Below, in pieces: positions 17,771-27,337 of a DNA stretch of 64,000 nucleotides. The position numbers and the translations under genes were made by a program. Under the pieces are notes generated by a model. That model saw nothing but the letters and a program-made list of their open reading frames with translations, made no database searches and was not told the origin of the DNA. Origin of the DNA: Stenotrophomonas bentonitica (lineage in GTDB: Bacteria > Pseudomonadota > Gammaproteobacteria > Xanthomonadales > Xanthomonadaceae); assembly GCF_013185915.1 (NCBI RefSeq), contig NZ_JAAZUH010000001.1:1798001-1862000 (forward strand). The letters are read 5' to 3'. Each line of letters starts with the position of its first letter. The stretch's first letter is position 1.

Positions 17771-18912
17771 GCCGGCGGCAGCTCCTGTCCGGCGATGGCC
17801 TGGGACAGCTGGTACACGGCCATCGCGTACATTTTGGAAAGGTTGTAGCGGGTGATCGCGTAGTAGTTCTGGAAGCCCAGCCAGTACTGCTTGCCAGTGC
17901 TGCCCTCCAGCGTGATCGGCGTGGCGGTCAGCCCGGCGGCGACCGGCACGCTAGGCTGGTAGCCGCGCTGGGCCAGGTCGGTCAAGGTCCAGCTCGGCGT
18001 CCAGTCGGTGGGATCGAACGGTTCGCGGCCGGCGGCCAGCGTGGCCGGCACCGCGACCGGACCGCCACGTACCCAGCCGCCCTTCTTGACGAAGTAGTTG
18101 GCGATCGAAGAGAACACGTCGTCGTAGCTGTTGAACAGGTCGCGGCGGCCATCGCCGTTGCCGTCCACGGCGAAATCCAGGTAGCTGGAGGGCATGAACT
18201 GGCCCATGCCCATGGCGCCGGCATAACTGCCCTTGATCGCCAGGATGTCCAGCTTCTCGTCGCGGGTGAGCGCGAACAGGCGCGCGAGTTCGTCGCGGAA
18301 ATACAGCTCGCGGCGCACTTCGCGTTCCAGCTTGGCCGGGTCGCCGCTGCGCGGGTAATTGAAGGCCAGCGTGTACAGCGCATCGAGCACGCGGTAGCTG
18401 CCGGTGTTGCCGCCGTAGCTGGTTTCCACGCCGATGATCGCCACGATCACCTCGGCCGGCACGCCGGTACGCTGCTGCACGCGCATCAGTTCGTCGCGGT
18501 GCTGGGCCAGGAATTTCTTTCCGCCGTCGATCCGCGCCTGGCTGATGAACATCGGCCGGTACTCGTTCCACGGCTTGACCCGCTCGGCCGGGCGCGACAT
18601 CGCCGCGATGATCGGGTTGCGCACCTGCGCCTGGGCCAGGGTGGCTTCGATCTGGGCGGCGGGAATGCCGTAGCGCGCAGCGGTGTCGCGCACGAAGTTG
18701 GCGCGGGCGGTCTCAAAGGGAACCGGGGTCAGATCGACCGGCGGCGCGCTGGCCGCGGCACCTTCCGGCGCCGCTTCGGCAGGCCCCTTGTGGGCCACGC
18801 CCGGTTTGTTGGGCGCACCCGACGCCTGCGGCGGCGGTGACGGGGACTGCGGCTGGGTCGCGCAGGCGACCAGACCGAGCGTGAGCATGCAAGCCAAAGT
18901 GCGTCGAATCAT
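17767..18912 (-). CDS. mltB: Membrane-bound lytic murein transglycosylase B
   Basis: 381 residues, lipobox TLGLVACAT followed by a Pro-rich linker. The family-3 transglycosylase core has the catalytic Glu in IIGVETSYGGNTG, then YAGAMGMGQFMPSSYLDFAV and the EF-hand-like DGNGDGRRDLF. It cleaves peptidoglycan to anhydro-muropeptides in the periplasm. First gene of mltB-rlpA; a 510-bp gap separates it from rodA, so it probably has its own promoter. A TTGACG element lies on the minus strand at 18985-18990, but I see no good -10 at the right distance. Confidence 0.94.
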   Translation of the reverse strand: MIRRTLACMLTLGLVACATQPQSPSPPPQASGAPNKPGVAHKGPAEAAPEGAAASAPPVDLTPVPFETARANFVRDTAARYGIPAAQIEATLAQAQVRNPIIAAMSRPAERVKPWNEYRPMFISQARIDGGKKFLAQHRDELMRVQQRTGVPAEVIVAIIGVETSYGGNTGSYRVLDALYTLAFNYPRSGDPAKLEREVRRELYFRDELARLFALTRDEKLDILAIKGSYAGAMGMGQFMPSSYLDFAVDGNGDGRRDLFNSYDDVFSSIANYFVKKGGWVRGGPVAVPATLAAGREPFDPTDWTPSWTLTDLAQRGYQPSVPVAAGLTATPITLEGSTGKQYWLGFQNYYAITRYNLSKMYAMAVYQLSQAIAGQELPPA

Positions 18913-18972
18913 CGCCGCAGGTTAGCAGGTCAAAGATGAAATAAAACCCCTAACACCATGAATCCCAACGAT

Positions 18973-19001
18973 TTGCGTAGACAACCGTCAATTCGTTAAG
19001 A
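18973..19001 (+). promoter_or_regulatory. Possible sigma70-like promoter reading right
   Basis: TTGCGT, 17-bp spacer, TTAAGA. It would start a transcript near 19008 into the hairpin cluster. Matches to consensus are only moderate. Confidence 0.3.
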
Positions 19002-19007
19002 GCGCGT

Positions 19008-19195
19008 GTAGAGGTCGTACCAAGGTATCGCCGGTTGCGTCCCCATCCCCATGGACGCAACCGGCTTACCGACCAGGTCGATACCAGCGCGACGCGCTAC
19101 TCCCCAGCGCAACGTCGCACCCCCTGTACCCGTTAGGTCAACTACGTCCCGCAGCGCCTGGCGCGTCGCTTGGCACGACGCGCAGCTGCTTGCGG
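19008..19195. ncRNA. Candidate structured RNA locus in the rodA-mltB gap
   Basis: Three strong stem-loops in a row: 13-bp perfect stem 19030-19042/19053-19065; GCGACG+CGCT stem 19089-19098/19106-19118 with a CAA bulge; 8-bp perfect stem 19161-19168/19176-19183. Read rightwards, loops 1 and 2 carry CCCC, the C-rich loop style of regulatory RNAs such as Xanthomonas sX13. Read leftwards, loops carry GGGGA, and an FNR-type promoter at 19230-19243 points this way. Strand is therefore undecided. A 90-codon frame (18996-19268, minus) also covers it, but the paired structure explains the sequence better. The rest of the 510-bp gap (19245-19422) shows no gene. Confidence 0.4.
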
Positions 19196-19229
19196 GCCGC
19201 CATTGTGCAGGCCGTTTACGACATGTCCA

Positions 19230-19243
19230 TTGATCGTGATCAA
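19230..19243 (-). promoter_or_regulatory. Perfect FNR-type box (TTGAT-N4-ATCAA) in the rodA-mltB gap
   Basis: TTGATCGTGATCAA. Reading leftwards, CACAAT begins 22 bp after the box, the exact -10 position for a class II FNR promoter (box centred at -41.5), giving a start near 19195. This would transcribe the hairpin region and possibly mltB. Confidence 0.5.
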
Positions 19244-19422
19244 GCGCATTCATAACTGTGCGCGCCATCGCACTTTGCCGTCGGCTTGTTGACGCCTTCT
19301 ACATCCCGGCTGCCGGATTCGGCATATTCGCAACGATCCAACGGCCGGATTGCGCAAAACCTTGCGCTTAAGCGGCCACTGTTTTGACTGGACATAAGGG
19401 CGCGACGGAAAGTCGCCGCCGT

Positions 19423-20535
19423 TCAGCTGTAGCCGCCGTGTACCGGATTGTGGGCGCGCGCGGCCATCACCAGCCCGAACCCGGCCAGCAGCGAGACCGC
19501 CGAGGTGCCGCCGTAGCTGATCAGCGGCATCGGCACGCCCACCACCGGCAGCAGGCCGGAGATCATGCCGCCGTTGACCAGCACGTAGACGAAGAACGCC
19601 AGGCCGGTGGCACCGGCCAGCAGGCGCGAATAGGAGTCGCGCGACTGCGAGGCGATCCACAGGCAGCGCCCGATCACCACCAGGTACAGCGCCAGCACGG
19701 TGGCCACGCCGATCCAGCCGAACTCTTCGCTCAGCACCGAGAAGGCGAAGTCGGTGGTCTGCTCCGGAATGAAGTTCAGGTGCGACTGCGAGCCCTGCCC
19801 CCAGCCCTTGCCATCCAGGCCGCCGGAGCCGATCGCGATCTTGGACTGGATGATGTTCCAGCCGGCCCCGAGCGCGTCGCTTTCCGGGTCCAGGAACATC
19901 ATGATGCGGTCCTTCTGGTACGGGCGCAGCAGCCAGATCCAGGCCACCGGCGCCGCCGCGGCCACGCCGCCGACCGCCACGCCGACCCACCACCACGGCA
20001 GGCCGGCCAGCAGCAGCACGAAGGCGCCGCTGGCCGCGATCAGCACGCCGGTTCCGAAGTCCGGCTGCAGCATCACCAGGCCGGTCGGCACGCCGATGAT
20101 CACGGCGCTGACCAGCACTGTGTTGAAGCGCGGCGGCAGCGGCATGCGGTGCAGGTACCAGGCCACCATCATCGGCAGGCTGACCTTGAGCAGTTCAGCC
20201 GGCTGCAGGTAGAACAGCTTGAGGTCCAGCCACTGGCGGCCGTACTTGCCGGTGCCGAGCACGAACACCGCCAGCAGCGGAATCATGGAGATCGCATAGA
20301 CCAGCGGGGTGGCCGAACGGATGCGCAGGATCGGCACCCGCGAAATCATCCACAGCGCGGCCAGCCCCACGGCGAAACGCGCGGCCTGGGCGAACACCAG
20401 GCCATCGCCGCCAGCACTCTTGAGCACCGACAGGCCGATCAGCATCAGCGCACCCAGGGCCAGGCACAGCACCCAATCCAGGGTGCTGCAGAAGCGCACG
20501 ACCATGTCGGTCGCCCAACGCAGAAAATCCTTCAT
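19423..20535 (-). CDS. rodA: Rod shape-determining glycosyltransferase RodA (SEDS family)
   Basis: 370 residues with about ten membrane segments. It polymerises lipid II glycan in the elongation machinery, working with PBP2. SEDS signatures include WMISRVPILRIRSATP, LDLKLFYLQPAELLKV, MLQPDFGTG and, near the C-terminus, VGVPMPLISYGGTSAV. The start overlaps the mrdA stop by 4 bp, so the partners are translationally coupled. Fifth and last gene of the mre/mrd operon. Confidence 0.96.
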   Translation of the reverse strand: MKDFLRWATDMVVRFCSTLDWVLCLALGALMLIGLSVLKSAGGDGLVFAQAARFAVGLAALWMISRVPILRIRSATPLVYAISMIPLLAVFVLGTGKYGRQWLDLKLFYLQPAELLKVSLPMMVAWYLHRMPLPPRFNTVLVSAVIIGVPTGLVMLQPDFGTGVLIAASGAFVLLLAGLPWWWVGVAVGGVAAAAPVAWIWLLRPYQKDRIMMFLDPESDALGAGWNIIQSKIAIGSGGLDGKGWGQGSQSHLNFIPEQTTDFAFSVLSEEFGWIGVATVLALYLVVIGRCLWIASQSRDSYSRLLAGATGLAFFVYVLVNGGMISGLLPVVGVPMPLISYGGTSAVSLLAGFGLVMAARAHNPVHGGYS

Positions 20536-22595
20536 CGGGTGCGCTCCGGGGGCATTGGCGGGGCGGCGGCAGGCGCCAGCGGTGGGCCGGGCGACGGCGC
20601 CGGTGCAGGCACCGGTTCGGGCAGGCCGACCAGCACTGGCAACGACTCCAGCGCGGCAGCGGCGATATCACCGGCCTCGCGCGCGGCGCTGTCGCCTTCA
20701 AACGGCGTCATGCCGATCGCCGTGGTCCCACGGGCACTGTCCAGCGGTTCCATGCCTTCGGGCATCTTGCCCAGCAGCCAGGCGTCGAACAGCTTGCGCG
20801 CGATCGGTGCGGCCGCCGAGCCGCCGTAGCCGCCACCTTCCACGGCGATGGCCAGCGCGATCACCGGGTTCTCGGCCGGGGCAAAGCCCACGAACAGCGA
20901 ACGGTGGCGCAGGTGCATCGGCAGGCTCTTGGGATTCACCGCCGCCGTGCCGCGACGGCTGATCACCTGCGCGGTGCCGGTCTTGCCGGCAATGGTGTAC
21001 GGCGCGCCGGCCGCGGCGCGCGCACCGCTGCCACCGGGACGCATGGTGCCCATCATGCCTTCGCGCACGGCCTGCAGGTTGCCCGGGCTGGGGCTGACCG
21101 GCTTGCTGGCGCCGGCCGGGGTGGCCACCCAGTCCGCATCGAAGCCTTCGCGCTGCTGCATCACCAGGTGCGGGGTGCGCAGCTGGCCATCGGCGATGCC
21201 CCCCACGCCATGCACCAGCTGCAGCGGAGTGACCTTCCAGTCGCCCTGGCCGATGCTGACGTTCACGGTGTCGCCGGGATACCAGCGTTCCTTGCGCGCC
21301 TTCGCCTTGTTCTGCGGTGACGGCAGGATGCCGCCGATCTCGCCGGTGAGATCGATACCCGTGGGCTGGCCGAAGCCGTAGTAGCCCATGTAGTGGTCGA
21401 ACTTCTCGATCCCCATGTCCAGGGCGAGCTTGTAGTAATAGGTGTTGACCGACTGGGTGATCGACTTGCGCAGGTCGGTCCAGCCGTGGCCGCCACGGTT
21501 GGCGTCGCCCCAGCCGCGCGAGGTACCCGGCAGGTAGAACATGCCGGTCGACAGGATCTTGTCTTCGGGGCGGCGGGTACCGCTGTCCAGGCCGGCCAGG
21601 CCGATCAGCGGCTTGATGGTCGACCCCGGGGCCACGCCACCGAGCACCAGGCGGTTGAACTGCGGCCGCGACGGATTGTCGTTGAGCGCCTTGAAGTCGG
21701 CGTGCGAGATGCCGTTGACGAACAGGTTGGGGTCGTACGACGGCAGGCTGACCATGGCCAGCACCTCGCCGGTGCGCGGGTCCATCGCCACGGCCGACCC
21801 TTCGAACTCGCCGAACGCGGCCACCATGGCGCGCTGCAGGTCGGCGTCGATGGACAGGCGCAGGTCGCTGCCGGACTGCGCGGCGACCCGGCCGATGGTG
21901 CGGATGGCGCGGCCCTGCACGTTGGTTTCGACCTGCTCGTAGCCGACCTTGCCGCGCAGCTGCTGCTCGTAATAGCGTTCCAGCCCGGACTTGCCGATGT
22001 GGGTCAGCGCGGCATTGCCCTCGCCCAGCATCTCCAGATCCTTGTCGTCGACCCGGCCGACGTAGCCGATGATGTGCGCGAACAAGTCGCCGTAGGGGTA
22101 GCGACGGGTCAGGTAGGGCTCGAGTTCCACGCCCGGGTAACGCCAGCGGTCGACCGCGAAGCGCGCCATCTCCTCGTCGGTGACGCGCAGCTTGAGGGTC
22201 ACCGGCAGGAAGCTGCGGCGCGCCTTGCGCGACCTGTTGAAGGTCTCGATGTCCTCGGGCGTGAGGGTCAGGATCTTCGCCAGCCCGGCCAAAGTGGCGT
22301 CCATGTCCTTGACCTTGTCCGGGGTGATGTCCAGCCGGAACGCGGGCACGTTCTCGGCCAGCAGGCGCCCGTTGCGGTCGTAGATCATCCCGCGCCCGGG
22401 TACGACCGGTCGCGGCTTGATCCGGTTGGCTTCCGAACGGGTGGCGTAGATATCGTGGTCCAGCACCTGCAGCTTGAAGTACCAGCCGCCCAGGCCGAGC
22501 AGGCAGACCAGCACGCCGAGGAAGCCCAGGGCGGCGCGGCGCCGGAACTGTTCGGCTTCGGCGTGGGGGTTCTTGGCCTGGCGGCGCGCGTACAT
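20532..22595 (-). CDS. mrdA: Penicillin-binding protein 2, elongasome transpeptidase
   Basis: 687 residues. One N-terminal membrane anchor (AALGFLGVLVCLLGLGGWYF, about 21-40), a pedestal domain with RGMIYDRNGRLLA, and the transpeptidase with Ser325 in PGSTIKPL, SVN in ITQSVNTYYYK and KTGTAQ. The last 80 residues are Pro/Ala-rich and longer than in E. coli. It crosslinks new peptidoglycan during rod elongation. ATG 22595 was chosen because it lies 1 bp past the mreD stop; the 46-residue upstream extension is out-of-frame mreD sequence. Confidence 0.95.
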   Translation of the reverse strand: MYARRQAKNPHAEAEQFRRRAALGFLGVLVCLLGLGGWYFKLQVLDHDIYATRSEANRIKPRPVVPGRGMIYDRNGRLLAENVPAFRLDITPDKVKDMDATLAGLAKILTLTPEDIETFNRSRKARRSFLPVTLKLRVTDEEMARFAVDRWRYPGVELEPYLTRRYPYGDLFAHIIGYVGRVDDKDLEMLGEGNAALTHIGKSGLERYYEQQLRGKVGYEQVETNVQGRAIRTIGRVAAQSGSDLRLSIDADLQRAMVAAFGEFEGSAVAMDPRTGEVLAMVSLPSYDPNLFVNGISHADFKALNDNPSRPQFNRLVLGGVAPGSTIKPLIGLAGLDSGTRRPEDKILSTGMFYLPGTSRGWGDANRGGHGWTDLRKSITQSVNTYYYKLALDMGIEKFDHYMGYYGFGQPTGIDLTGEIGGILPSPQNKAKARKERWYPGDTVNVSIGQGDWKVTPLQLVHGVGGIADGQLRTPHLVMQQREGFDADWVATPAGASKPVSPSPGNLQAVREGMMGTMRPGGSGARAAAGAPYTIAGKTGTAQVISRRGTAAVNPKSLPMHLRHRSLFVGFAPAENPVIALAIAVEGGGYGGSAAAPIARKLFDAWLLGKMPEGMEPLDSARGTTAIGMTPFEGDSAAREAGDIAAAALESLPVLVGLPEPVPAPAPSPGPPLAPAAAPPMPPERTR

Positions 22596-22596
22596 G

Positions 22597-23082
22597 TCAG
22601 CGCCCGCGACGTCCGAAGCGCACCGCGTCGAGCAGCACGAACACCAGCGGCCACAGGCCCATGCCGAGCAGCGGCGCCCACCAGTACGACCACGGCAGGG
22701 TCGGTTCGCCCACGGCGATGTGGACCACGGCACTGACGATGCGGTCGTTGAACAGCAGGCCGCCGATCGCCAGCACCTGCTGCGACATCGGGAAGAAGCG
22801 GATCCGCGCGCGGAAGCGCTGCAGGATGAAGGTGAGCATCACCAGCCGCAGCGCCTGTTCGCCGAGCACGCCGCCGTACAGCAGGTCGGCGATCACGCCG
22901 CAGCTGAAGGCCACGCCGAGGCCGACCCGGTCGGGGGCTTCGATCACCCAGTAGGCCAGCACCAGCGCCAGCCAGTAGGGACGCAGGGGCTGCAGCAGTT
23001 CGGGCAGCGGCAGCAGGCCGAGCAGCAGGGCGAGCACGATGCTGACCGGGAGCACCCAGGGTTTGTCGCGCAGGCGGCTCAT
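22597..23082 (-). CDS. mreD: Rod shape-determining protein MreD
   Basis: 161 residues, five to six predicted membrane segments, with the helical stretch FSCGVIADLLYGGVLGEQAL characteristic of the family. It is an integral membrane part of the elongasome, linking MreC with PBP2-RodA. Start overlaps the mreC stop by 4 bp; stop is 1 bp before mrdA. Confidence 0.93.
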   Translation of the reverse strand: MSRLRDKPWVLPVSIVLALLLGLLPLPELLQPLRPYWLALVLAYWVIEAPDRVGLGVAFSCGVIADLLYGGVLGEQALRLVMLTFILQRFRARIRFFPMSQQVLAIGGLLFNDRIVSAVVHIAVGEPTLPWSYWWAPLLGMGLWPLVFVLLDAVRFGRRGR

Positions 23083-24086
23083 GGGGTGGTGCCCGTTGCG
23101 GTGGGTGTGGGTTGGGCTGGTTGGGGTGCGGGTTGCGCTGGCTGCGGTGGGGTTTCCGTGGGCCGGCCAGCGGCCGGCGCTACCGGGGTTTCCGTTGCGG
23201 GGGGACCGCCTGCGGCTTCCGACAATTGCAGGTTTGGCGGGACGCGGATGGCTGCGCCGGGGCGCAACAACAATACGTCGCGGCCGCGGTCGAGCTGGGC
23301 TGCGGGCTTGAGTTCGCCGACCAGGAAGGCGTGGGTGTCGTCGGGGCGCAGGGCGGTGATCTTGCCGACCGGGAAGCCGGCCGGGAAGCGGCCGCCGAGG
23401 CCGGAGGTGACGATCTCATCGCCCACTTCCACCCCGGCGCTGAGCGGAATGTCGCGCAGTTCGAGGGTGTCGCCGCGGCCGTACACGATCAGGCGCACGC
23501 CGTTACGGGCCACGGTGACCGGCACTGCGTGGTCGGGGTCGGTCAGGAGCAGCACCGTGGCGGAGCTGCCGGTGGTGGCGATCACCTGCCCCATCAGGCC
23601 GCCGGCGTCGATCACTGCCTGGCCCAGGTGCACGCCGTCGCGGCTGCCGGCGGCCAGCACCAGGCGCTGTTTCACCGGGTCCAGGTCGATGTCCAGGATC
23701 GGTGCCAGCTGCACGTCCAGCCCGCTGCGTTCGGCCACGTTGAGCAGTTCGCGCAGCTGGGCGTTGTCCAGCGCGGCGGTCTGCAGGCGGGTCAGGCGCG
23801 CGTTGGCGATCAGCAGCTGGTTGCGCAGCTGCCGGTTTTCGTCGACCAGCTGGCCATGGCTGGCGGCGTTGTCCTTGACCTGGGTGCCGAGCCGGCCCGG
23901 CAGGCCGGCCAGCGCCCACACCGGCTGCACCAGCACGTTGGCCTGCGCGCGCGCGCGCGCCAGCCAGCCGGCCTGGTCGTCGAGCACGATCAGGGTGATG
24001 GCCAGGGCCAGGTAGGCGAGCAGCCGCAGCGGGCTGCTGGCATCTCCCTGGCGGGAGGCTACGGGAGGACCGGCGTAGGGCGGCAC
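23079..24086 (-). CDS. mreC: Rod shape-determining protein MreC
   Basis: About 335 residues from a GTG start at 24086 (VPPYAGPPVASRQGD). A single membrane segment (LRLLAYLALAITLIVLD) is followed by a coiled coil (about 65-105) and two beta domains that bind PBP2. The C-terminal 55 residues are rich in Pro, Thr and Gln with QPAQPAPQPAQPTP. No ATG is available; TTG starts further upstream would lengthen the N-terminus, so the start is uncertain. A SMAG palindrome is embedded in the tail-coding part. Confidence 0.9.
   Translation of the reverse strand: MPPYAGPPVASRQGDASSPLRLLAYLALAITLIVLDDQAGWLARARAQANVLVQPVWALAGLPGRLGTQVKDNAASHGQLVDENRQLRNQLLIANARLTRLQTAALDNAQLRELLNVAERSGLDVQLAPILDIDLDPVKQRLVLAAGSRDGVHLGQAVIDAGGLMGQVIATTGSSATVLLLTDPDHAVPVTVARNGVRLIVYGRGDTLELRDIPLSAGVEVGDEIVTSGLGGRFPAGFPVGKITALRPDDTHAFLVGELKPAAQLDRGRDVLLLRPGAAIRVPPNLQLSEAAGGPPATETPVAPAAGRPTETPPQPAQPAPQPAQPTPTATGTTP
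23162..23183 (-). repeat. SMAG-type REP palindrome inside the mreC coding sequence
   Basis: GCCGGCC, loop AGC, GGCCGGC, then GCTAC. On the coding strand it is read in frame as VAPAAGRP within the disordered tail of MreC. Confidence 0.8.
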
Positions 24087-24218
24087 GAGCGGTTTCGACT
24101 GATCAGGGTAGAAAGGGAGCGGATGCGACAACGCCCCGGCGCTGCGATGCCCGGCGTGCCAGGCACGCAATGGGCATCACGCCGCAGGGGCGCGTCCACG
24201 ACACAGGACCGGTACGGA

Positions 24219-25403
<1,185 letters not shown>

Positions 25404-25539
25404 TCAGGCGGATCCGGACAGCCGGGGTTCTGGCCCTGCGGCGCCGCACCCGTTAACCTTTGCGCCATTGGGCGCCTCTGGGCGCCGTTTCGTTGCCCGC
25501 CTGCCGGGCCTCAAACCCCATTCGCATAGGCCTTAATCG

Positions 25540-26478
25540 ATGTCCGCTCTGATCTGTGGTTCTCTTGCCTTCGACACCATCATGGTGTTCCCGGACCAGT
25601 TCAAGAATCACATCCTGCCGGACAAGGTGCACATCCTGAACGTCTCGTTCCTGGTGCCGCGCATGCGCCGCGAGTTCGGCGGCTGCGCCGGCAACATCGC
25701 CTACAACCTGCACCTGCTGGGCGGCGAGCCGATCCCGATGGGCACGGTGGGCTCGGACTTCGGCCCGTACCGCGAGTATTTCCAGGGCCTGGGCATCGAC
25801 CTGAGCCGGATCAAGGTGATCGACGAGCTGTTCACCCCGCAGGCGTTCATCACCACCGACCACGACAACAACCAGATCACCGCCTTCCACCCGGGCGCGA
25901 TGATGCGGTCGTACGAGAACCATGTGAAGGACGTGCCGGGCGTGACCCTGGGCCTGGTCGGCCCGGACGGCCGTGAAGGCATGATCCAGAACTCGCAGGA
26001 GTTCTTCGAAGCCGGCGTGCCGTTCATCTTCGACCCGGGCCAGGCGATGCCGCTGTTCAACGGCCCGGAGCTGCGCACCTTCATCGAGCAGGCCGACTAC
26101 GTGGTGGTCAACGACTACGAGTCCAACCTGCTGCAGGAGCGCACCGGCTGGGACGAAAAGGAGATCGTGAGCCGGGTCAAGGCCTACATCACCACCCGTG
26201 GCCCGAAGGGTGCGGTCATCCACACCCCGGAAAAGACTTACGACATCCCGCCGGCGCACGAGCGCCGCGTGGTCGACCCGACCGGTTGCGGCGACGCGTT
26301 CCGCGCCGGCCTGATCTACGGCATCGAAAAGGGTTACGACTGGCTGACCATCGGCCGCATGGGCAACCTGATGGGCGCGTTGAAGGTGGAGCACCCGGGC
26401 ACGCAGAACCAGCGTTTCACGTTCGATGAGTTCAATGAACAGTTCAAGCAGCAGTTCGGCTACGCACTGAACGGTTGA
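25540..26478 (+). CDS. PfkB-family carbohydrate/nucleoside kinase (adenosine kinase-like)
   Basis: 312 residues, ribokinase fold. N-terminal region has FGGCAGNIAYNLHLLGG and the C-terminal signature VVDPTGCGDAFRAGLIYG with the catalytic Asp. Related Xanthomonadaceae proteins are usually named adenosine kinase; sugar kinase activity cannot be excluded. Divergent from mreB, with a 274-bp shared promoter region in which I see no other gene. Monocistronic, followed by a SMAG palindrome. Confidence 0.82.
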   Translation: MSALICGSLAFDTIMVFPDQFKNHILPDKVHILNVSFLVPRMRREFGGCAGNIAYNLHLLGGEPIPMGTVGSDFGPYREYFQGLGIDLSRIKVIDELFTPQAFITTDHDNNQITAFHPGAMMRSYENHVKDVPGVTLGLVGPDGREGMIQNSQEFFEAGVPFIFDPGQAMPLFNGPELRTFIEQADYVVVNDYESNLLQERTGWDEKEIVSRVKAYITTRGPKGAVIHTPEKTYDIPPAHERRVVDPTGCGDAFRAGLIYGIEKGYDWLTIGRMGNLMGALKVEHPGTQNQRFTFDEFNEQFKQQFGYALNG

Positions 26479-26488
26479 TCGTGCGGGA

Positions 26489-26512
26489 GTGCCGGGCAGG
26501 GCCCGGCACTAC
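26489..26512 (-). repeat. SMAG-type REP palindrome
   Basis: GTGCCGGGC, loop AGG, GCCCGGCAC, then TAC (GTAG on the minus strand). It lies between convergent genes, 2 bp from the stop of the minus-strand lipoprotein gene. Confidence 0.8.
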
Positions 26513-26514
26513 CC

Positions 26515-27246
26515 TCAATTCCACCAGTTCGGCATGCGGCTGGCGTCTACGCCGCCGGTTTCGAATACGGCGGTGCGGGTGCCGCCGGCCTTGACCGGGA
26601 ACTCGATGCTGATGGATTTCGCCTTGCGGGCGAGCTTCCAGAGCGCTTTCTGGTCGGTGATGAACATCGCGATGGCTTCGTCGGTCTTCGGGCGCCAGGC
26701 GGCCATGCTGATCGGCTTGCCGTCATCCACCGTGACCTTGACCGTGCACTGCGGGCAGCGGAAATCGCCGGCCTGCAGCACCAGGTAGGCGTGGCGCTTC
26801 CATTCGGGGTGGTCGCGGAAGATCAGCTGCACCGGCTTGGGGCCGCTGCCGTCCACGTCCACGCGCTCCTTGCTGTAGATCGAGGCCGAGACCTGATTGC
26901 CCTTGGTGCCCACCGGCATCTGGTTGTACTGCCACAGGCCCTGCATTCGGCGCAGTTCGCGCGCGGTATCGGCCTTGGCCTTCACCTCGGCGTAGCCCGG
27001 TTCGATGCGCGCGGCCACGTCGGTGTCCTTGTACTGGTCCAGCAACGAACCGCCGTGGATGCGCGCGCGCTCCCAGTCCTGCGCGGCCACGGCCATGTCG
27101 TACTGCTTGGCCACGCCTTCGGCCTTCTGCTCCTTCTGCGCCCGGGCGGCGGCATCGGCCGCTTCCTGCGCCCTGCGCTCTTCCTCGGGGTTGCTGCACG
27201 CGGCCAGGGCGAACGCGCAGGCGGCGGCGAGGATCAATCGTTTCAT
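26515..27246 (-). CDS. Lipoprotein of unknown function
   Basis: 243 residues with a clear lipobox (FALAACSN, Cys17). A Glu/Ala-rich helical region (about 20-100) resembles a coiled coil; the C-terminal half contains FRCPQCTVKV, a CPxC pair that could bind metal or form a disulfide, and ends in MPNWWN. No known family recognised. It follows the M1 aminopeptidase terminator on the same strand, so it is likely transcribed alone. Confidence 0.75.
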   Translation of the reverse strand: MKRLILAAACAFALAACSNPEEERRAQEAADAAARAQKEQKAEGVAKQYDMAVAAQDWERARIHGGSLLDQYKDTDVAARIEPGYAEVKAKADTARELRRMQGLWQYNQMPVGTKGNQVSASIYSKERVDVDGSGPKPVQLIFRDHPEWKRHAYLVLQAGDFRCPQCTVKVTVDDGKPISMAAWRPKTDEAIAMFITDQKALWKLARKAKSISIEFPVKAGGTRTAVFETGGVDASRMPNWWN

Positions 27247-27285
27247 CGGCAGGTCCGGTTGCAGGAAGTGTTCCGAGTTTACAAA

Positions 27286-27313
27286 GAAAAACGGCGGGGT
27301 TTCCCCCGCCGTT
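27286..27313 (-). terminator. Terminator of the M1 aminopeptidase gene
   Basis: Stem AACGGCGGGG/CCCCGCCGTT, loop of 4 nt, followed on the minus strand by TTTTTCTTTG. It begins 24 bp past the stop codon. Confidence 0.92.
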
Positions 27314-27337
27314 CTCGTTCAACGCATGGCCCGGCGG

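Noticed and set aside
18996..19268. A 90-codon open frame on the minus strand between rodA and mltB
   Set aside because: It coincides with strong stem-loops on the DNA, has no clear ribosome site and no family likeness; kept only as an alternative reading of the structured locus.
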